Assembly (NCBI RefSeq): GCF_003062295.1
Contig: NZ_PYCN01000009.1
Location: 1 to 64,000, forward strand
From: Bradyrhizobium algeriense
GTDB taxonomy: Bacteria > Pseudomonadota > Alphaproteobacteria > Rhizobiales > Xanthobacteraceae
Direction: 5' to 3'
DNA length: 64,000 nt
This document shows, in pieces, positions 59,424 through 64,000 of this stretch (the stretch's first letter is position 1; each line of letters begins with the position of its first letter). The notes beneath the pieces are model-generated. The model was not told the origin of the DNA. It worked only from the letters and a program-made list of their open reading frames with translations, and searched no databases. A program made the translations under genes and the position numbers.

Positions 59424-59732
59424 ATGAACAACTTCGAGGATAAACCGCCTCCCGCGGTCGGGGCCTATTGGATCAAGGAGGAAGATTATCCGACATTGCT
59501 GAAAATCTTCGACGATGGCGACAAGATGCCGCCGAGCTGGAAAGAGTGGCTGAAGATGGCCGAGGAAATGGAGCAAGGGCTCAAGGCCTATGGACACGTC
59601 GTGCTGCGTGTTTACATCGACCCCGCCACATTCCCGGACTGGTGCGCCGCCCATGGCACAAGCCCGGGCAGCGCCGGACGCAGAAAGTTCGTCGCGGCGG
59701 CGGTAACCGAGAGATACGGCCAACAGACTTGA
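59424..59732 (+). CDS. Hypothetical protein
   Basis: A protein of 102 residues: MNNFEDKPPPAVGAYWIKEEDYPTLLKIF, a conserved-looking WKEWLKMAEEMEQGLKAYGHVVLRVYIDPATFPDWC and a helical C terminus. GGGAG precedes the ATG by about 8 bases. Soluble, with no known domain. Composition and ribosome-binding site suggest a real gene. Confidence 0.65.
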   Translation: MNNFEDKPPPAVGAYWIKEEDYPTLLKIFDDGDKMPPSWKEWLKMAEEMEQGLKAYGHVVLRVYIDPATFPDWCAAHGTSPGSAGRRKFVAAAVTERYGQQT

Positions 59733-60044
59733 GCAGCACCGTCTTGGCGGGACGCCGGCCCAGACGCTCACGGAGAGATGAGGACGAGACTTTCCCTTCG
59801 TCGGCTCGCTGATAGGATAGGGTCTCCTTCTTGATCGTAGATCGGCGGTGATATCGCACTAACCGCCGAACAACTTTGATCGAACGGCCCCATTAGCGAT
59901 CGACGTGTTTCCTACCTACCCGACCCACAGCAGAGCCATCTTGTCGGTCTGCGTTTGCGATGAGCAGTCAGTCGCCCAACCGGTTCCTGGTCGCGCGAAG
60001 AATGTCGTCCGATAGCTTGAGATCGTTCACCGCCCGGACGAGCA
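59733..60044. other. No recognisable gene
   Basis: Junction between the hypothetical gene and the truncated dehydrogenase. Confidence 0.4.
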
Positions 60045-60719
60045 CGAGCCGCCGTCGCCGAAGTGATGCGGCGCGACGGCCGCATTGACCTGCTCGTGAA
60101 CAACGCCGGCTTCGGTGTTGCCCCTGCCGGGGCGGAAGAGAGCTCGATGGATCAGGCCCGAGCGATTTTCGAGACGAACTTTTTCGGACTGGTCCGGATG
60201 ACGCGCGCCGTCGTGCCTCACATGCGACGCCAGGGGAATGGCCGCATCATCAACATCGGCTCCGTGCTGGGCTTTCTGCCGATGCCTTATGGCGCGCTCT
60301 ATGCCGCAACTAAGCACGCAGTGGAAGGCTATTCGGAATCGCTCGACCATGAGCTGCGCACCAGGGGCATCCGGGTCTCGGTCATCGAACCCGCGTACAC
60401 GAAGACGCCGTTCGACGCGAACTTCATGGAGCCGGATGCCAAGCTCGATGCGTATCGCGAGGCACGCGAAGGCGTGACCCAGAGAGTGAACGAGGTGATG
60501 GCAACGGCCGTACAGCCTGGCGTCGTGGCCGACACGGTCCTGAAGGCGGCCAACGCGACGCACCCGAAAATCCGATACGCGGCCGGCAAACTCGCGAACC
60601 GCCTGCGATTACTTCGCCGATTTGCGCCCGCCGGCTTGGTGGATGCCGGGATTCGAAAGGACCTGCGGCTTGATGCGCTACCGGCGTCGCAGCCTGCGCG
60701 CACCGCCCGAGCATACTGA
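60045..60719 (+). pseudogene. Short-chain dehydrogenase/reductase, 5'-truncated
   Basis: Legible from VAEVMRRDGRIDLLVNNAGFG, with the active-site block NIGSVLGFLPMP and YAATKHAVEGYSESL, giving the Tyr and Lys of the SDR triad. The N-terminal cofactor-binding glycine motif (TGASSGIG) is missing, so about 70 residues are lost at the 5' end. The ATG at 60063 could begin a truncated product but it could not bind NAD(P) normally. Confidence 0.75.
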
Positions 60720-60791
60720 CCGCGTGCGGCCGATCCAGGTCGACACACCGCAGGCCACCAGCGTCGCACCAGCGATTCGGCGCCGTTCACC

Positions 60792-61409
60792 TCACGCCTC
60801 CAGCAACTGCATGCCGGCCTGCACGCCGGGCCGCTGCGCGATGCGCTTGGCCCAGGCGCGCAGGCGGGGCAGATCGGCCAATCGCTCGATCAGCGCGCGG
60901 CGCAGCACGTAATTGGGGTACAGCATGATGTCGGCGAACGAGAAGTCGCCGGCAAGGAAATCGTAGCCCTGCAGCTGCTGGTCCACGTAGCCGAAGTATC
61001 GAATGAAGCGCTGCTCGAACAGGTCGACCGTGCTCTGCACCTTCTCGGGCGCGACCACCGCCACCTGCTGCAGGCCGGCGCTGGCACCGCCGATGTCGGT
61101 GGCGGCCTGCATGCACCATTGCATCGCCGTGTAGTGGGTCGCCTCGTCCGTCGGGATGTGGCGGCCGGCCTTGTTGCATGCGTACAGCACGATGGCGCCC
61201 GATTGCGCCAGCACCCGCGGCCCTCCCGGCGCGCCGTGGTCGACGATGGTCGGGATCTGGCCGGCAGGGTTGATCGCCAGATACTCCGGCGTCTTGTGCG
61301 CCTTGCGGCTTAGGTCGACCGGGATCACCTGGTGCGCGAGCCCGCACTCGGCCATCGCGAGCGTTGCGCGGAGACCGTTCGTGGTCCCCCATGCGTACAC
61401 ATCAATCAT
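60792..61409 (-). CDS. Glutathione S-transferase family protein
   Basis: A protein of 205 residues, MIDVYAWGTTNGLRATLAMAE at the start, then LAINPAGQIPTIVDHG with the cis-Pro, and LAQSGAIVLYACNKAG with the glutathione-binding Ser. The C-terminal all-helical domain is complete (FLAGDFSFADIMLYPNYVLRR). High G+C content, like the fragments to its left and right, suggests transfer from a betaproteobacterium. It follows a TctC-type fragment on the same strand. Confidence 0.87.
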   Translation of the reverse strand: MIDVYAWGTTNGLRATLAMAECGLAHQVIPVDLSRKAHKTPEYLAINPAGQIPTIVDHGAPGGPRVLAQSGAIVLYACNKAGRHIPTDEATHYTAMQWCMQAATDIGGASAGLQQVAVVAPEKVQSTVDLFEQRFIRYFGYVDQQLQGYDFLAGDFSFADIMLYPNYVLRRALIERLADLPRLRAWAKRIAQRPGVQAGMQLLEA

Positions 61410-61449
61410 GCTGGCCAGTTCCTCTGGGTGTGTGCTTCGCCTGCGGCCA

Positions 61450-61560
61450 TCACTCGAGCTTGATGCCCGCGTCCTTGATCAGCTTTGCCCAAGCTACTGC
61501 CTGATCCGCCAGCCACGCCTTGTACTCGGCGGGGGTGTAAGCGCGCGGCTCGACCTTGAG
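61450..61560 (-). pseudogene. C-terminal fragment of a TctC/Bug-type substrate-binding protein
   Basis: About 36 codons: LQLKVEPRAYTPAEYKAWL, AWAKLIKDAGIKLE, stop. This is the typical end of tripartite tricarboxylate transporter binding proteins. Truncated exactly where the GntR fragment begins. Confidence 0.7.
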
Positions 61561-62163
61561 CTGGAGGCGGAGATGTGCGAGGCCTTCGGCGTATCGCGCC
61601 CGGTCGTGCGAGAGGCCATGTCACGGCTGCACGCGGACGGCGTGGTCGAAACCCAGCGCGGCGCGGGCTCATTTGTGCGGCTGCGCCGCGACGCGGAGTT
61701 GTTCAAACTCGCGCCCATCGGCGGGCTCCCAGAACTGCTGCGCTGCATGGAGCTGCGCAGCGCCATCGAAGGCGACGCAGCCTACCTCGCGGCCAGCCGA
61801 CGGACCGATGAAGACCTGGAAGAAATGCGGGCCGCGCTGGACGAACTGGCTCAAGCCATCGAGACGCGCCAGATCGGCCACGCGGCCGACCTGCGCTTCC
61901 ACCAGGCCGTGGCTGTAGCCTGCCGCAACGATCTGTTCGCCAACTGCCTGCAGGCCCTGTCGACGCAGATCTTCGACTTCATGCGCGTGATGCGCAGCTT
62001 GGCTTTGAGCAGCACCCATGCGCGGCTGCGCATGGTGCAGGACGAGCACGTGCAGATCTACCGCGCCATCTTGGAAGAAGACCCCGACCGCGCCCGGCAG
62101 GCAATGCGCCAGCACATCGCCAATTCCAAGAGCCGCACCCTGGCCGATACGGTCGCTACTTGA
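61561..62163 (+). pseudogene. FadR-type GntR regulator, 5'-truncated
   Basis: Starts inside the DNA-binding domain (EAEMCEAFGVSRPVVREAMSRLHADGVVETQRGAGSFV) and continues through a full FCD effector domain (LRCMELRSAIEGDAAYLAASR, DLRFHQAVAVACRNDLF, VQDEHVQIYRAILEEDPDRARQAMRQHI). The first 25 or so residues are missing. It points away from the TctC fragment, as divergent regulator/transporter pairs do. One deletion appears to have removed both 5' ends and the shared promoter. Confidence 0.75.
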
Positions 62164-62248
62164 AATCAAACCATCGCGTTTGGACGAGACGCGGTGCTCG
62201 CGATGGGACCCGCAACTCATTGAAGTGGCATTGCCTAGCCAGATGAAA

Positions 62249-62283
62249 AAAAGCCCGCCTAGAGCGCGGGCGCGCGGGCTTTG
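62249..62283. terminator. Probable hairpin terminator
   Basis: AAAGCCCGC and GCGGGCTTT flank a GC-rich inner segment; it follows the GntR fragment by about 90 bp. Confidence 0.6.
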
Positions 62284-62340
62284 TTTAGTAGTCGATCGCG
62301 CTCCAGCACGAGGGCATCGTCACGCAAGGCGTCGTCGCCT

Positions 62341-62371
62341 AAAAACCGCGGTTGATCGCCGCGGTTTTTTT
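62341..62371. terminator. Bidirectional rho-independent terminator
   Basis: AAAACCGCGG, a seven-base loop, CCGCGGTTTT, then more T's. A perfect GC stem with A and T tails can work in both directions, here between the regulator relic and the acyl-CoA ligase gene. Confidence 0.75.
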
Positions 62372-62626
62372 TGGTCTGCCTATCAACAGCGCAATGCGTG
62401 CCGGGAACTCGGGCAGCGCCATTGTCGCGCACGCTACTCGATCGGCAGGTCGGCCACTATCAGGGTCGCGGCGGCGCCTGCTCCATCTCGGTCGCAGCCG
62501 GGTATTTGGACCTGAGCAGAGAGCGGCGGCAACAGTAGCGCGACCCCTTCCAGCCACGTAAGAGCATCCGCCGAAAGCCAAGCTGCTCAGTGTCCCGAAC
62601 GCAACATCCTCCGTTCTTGTTCCATT

Positions 62627-64000
62627 TTATAATGACGAATAGGCGCTCTTATCAAGGAGCTGCGCGCTTTCGACGAGGTCGATCGCCTGATCGCGTAGTT
62701 CGCGCTTGAGAACCTTACCGAGCGAATTTCGCGGTAGCGCGTCGACGATGAATATGTATTTTGGCTTCTTGTAGCCGGCGACCAGGTTGCGGACGTGCTC
62801 GACAACTGAGGCCGGCGTGGGAGCGGCTCCTTTCTCCCGCTCGATAAAGGCCGCGACCGCCTCTCCGAAGACGGCATCGGGCACCCCAATCACCGCGGCG
62901 TCTGCGACGTGGGGATTCTGCAGAAGGGCCTGCTCGACTTCCTTGGTGTAGATATTGAAGCCGCCGCTGAGCACCATGTCCTTCTTGCGATCGACAATGT
63001 AGAGGTAGCCGTCTTCGTCCGCCTTGGCGACGTCACCGGTATGTATCCAACCATCCTTGATGGTCTTCGCTGTCTCGTCGGGCCGGTTGTAGTAGCCGCG
63101 CATCACCGAATACCGGCCGGGTTGCCCCACGCGCACGAGCAGTTCGCCTGGCTCGCCCGTCTTCACCTCGATACCCGCATCATCGACGATCTGAACCTCG
63201 ACGCCGGGCGTCGGCCGGCCGATCGATGAGGCATGATCGAATTGCTCGTCGTGTGAAAGCGAGGTAACGCCGCCTACCTCGGTCATCGCGAAGAACGACA
63301 CAAGCCGTACGTCCGGAAGCAGCTCGAGAAACTGCCGCTTCAGCTCGACCGGAAACGCTTCACCCGTCACGACGATGCGCCTAAGCGAGGCGCAGCGCGA
63401 GGGATCGGCATTGATCTCGGGAAGCAGCATGCGACACACTGTTGGGACCATGCCGACGACGGTGATCTTTTCCTTCGCGATCGTGTCGACGGTCTCACGC
63501 GGATCGAACTTCTTCATGACGACGAGCGTGCCGCCGAGCGTGAGCGAATTGGCAAGCCGCGCGAATCCCGTGCGATGGGCGAGCGGCGTAGTCACGAGAT
63601 AGTGGTCTTCGCTCGAAATTCCCCATTCGACGGCGTTTATGAAACAATGCTGAACGACCACGTTCGAGTGGGTTATAATGGCTCCCTTCGGTTTCCCGGT
63701 CGTCCCCGAAGTGTACATTATGATTGCGTCATCCGACTCGATCGACAGCCGCGGTAACAGATCGGGCTCGGCCTTTCTTAGCTCCGCATACTCGACTGCG
63801 CCATCTACGTCCCTTCCTGTGGTGATCCAGACCGCATCCGGATTTGCCTGCAGCACTTCAGAGATAGGCACCCCATTTCCTTCGAAAACAATCGCAAGGG
63901 GTTGGCTGTCGGAACAGATATGCTGCAGCTCGTGGGACGTTAGCCGCGTCGTGACCGGGATCACGATCGCTCCTAGCGAGAACGCCGCGTAGTATAGTTC
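62627..64000 (-). CDS. AMP-dependent acyl-CoA synthetase/ligase, runs off the right edge
   Basis: At least 457 residues of a class I adenylate-forming enzyme. The AMP-binding P-loop is DAIIMYTSGTTGKPKGAIITH; later motifs are FFAMTEVGGV, GWIHTGDVAKADEDGYLYIVDRKKDM, GFNIYTKEVEQALLQNP and PRNSLGKVLKREL with the catalytic Lys. The frame continues leftward in the protein to ELYYAAFSLGAIV at the window's end, so the N terminus (about 60-80 residues) lies beyond 64000. It should activate a carboxylic acid with CoA via an acyl-adenylate. Substrate unknown. Confidence 0.9.
   Translation of the reverse strand, partial: ELYYAAFSLGAIVIPVTTRLTSHELQHICSDSQPLAIVFEGNGVPISEVLQANPDAVWITTGRDVDGAVEYAELRKAEPDLLPRLSIESDDAIIMYTSGTTGKPKGAIITHSNVVVQHCFINAVEWGISSEDHYLVTTPLAHRTGFARLANSLTLGGTLVVMKKFDPRETVDTIAKEKITVVGMVPTVCRMLLPEINADPSRCASLRRIVVTGEAFPVELKRQFLELLPDVRLVSFFAMTEVGGVTSLSHDEQFDHASSIGRPTPGVEVQIVDDAGIEVKTGEPGELLVRVGQPGRYSVMRGYYNRPDETAKTIKDGWIHTGDVAKADEDGYLYIVDRKKDMVLSGGFNIYTKEVEQALLQNPHVADAAVIGVPDAVFGEAVAAFIEREKGAAPTPASVVEHVRNLVAGYKKPKYIFIVDALPRNSLGKVLKRELRDQAIDLVESAQLLDKSAYSSL

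Overview
The window looks like accessory, symbiosis-island DNA of a nodulating alphaproteobacterium, most probably Bradyrhizobium. Evidence read directly: GC-rich alphaproteobacterial genes; three matched sets of sigma-54 -24/-12 promoters (TGGCAC-N5-TTGCT), each with a NifA-type upstream sequence (TGT-N10-ACA); a tts-box-like promoter before a large type III effector candidate; and many decayed transposases (IS5/IS427, IS3, IS66, IS256, IS1182 types). Species is inference. Many genes are truncated or frameshifted. Some indels occur in otherwise well-kept genes (ABC ATPase, beta-lactamase-fold protein, metallopeptidase), so sequencing error cannot be excluded for those.

Layout. 0-2.6 kb: a Dabb-domain protein, then overlapping pabB/pabA-like aminodeoxychorismate synthase genes. 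2.7-9.2 kb: IS5-family relics, an effector fragment, a 746-residue effector candidate with its tts box, a serine-recombinase relic. 9.2-14.4 kb: a catabolic cluster (citryl-CoA lyase-like, CaiB CoA-transferase, nitrate/taurine-type ABC transporter whose binding protein is broken) divergent from an IclR regulator, with repeated inverted-repeat operators between them. 14.5-23.8 kb: IS graveyard holding two inverted thioredoxin-like/helical-repeat paralogues, each behind a NifA/sigma-54 promoter, plus a third orphan promoter of the same kind. 24-28.7 kb: an intact gltB with core-genome base composition and no gltD beside it. 29-36.2 kb: more transposases and defence-type debris (SMC-like ATPase, XRE/ImmA pair, integrase, SMODS CD-NTase relic). 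36.3-46.6 kb, all minus strand: a metallopeptidase coupled to a beta-lactamase-fold hydrolase, then a 70-residue peptide, a TPR protein with a P-loop-like N terminus, a molybdopterin oxidoreductase and an unusual [2Fe-2S]::ferritin-like fusion.

47.7-58.5 kb is the most interesting part. An excisionase-like gene and tyrosine integrase end just before an exact 54-bp copy of a tRNA-Met(CAT) 3' end; the same 54 bp recur 9,295 bp further on. Between the copies lies a compact cluster: an HTH regulator divergent from a NADAR-domain protein, and facing them a tight five-gene operon of a PRTase-like protein, an ORC/CDC6-like P-loop ATPase, a Rossmann-like protein with a DxS motif, a SIS::HAD fusion and a PfkB sugar kinase. 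These parts suggest that a nucleotide or ribosyl-phosphate compound is made, cleaved and recycled under ATPase control. I read it as a candidate anti-phage or conflict system not matching any complete named system I can recall.

58.5-64 kb: decayed and transferred genes (AbiEi/DUF6088-like relic, truncated SDR, glutathione S-transferase, a TctC/GntR deletion fusion), terminators, and an acyl-CoA ligase running off the right edge.
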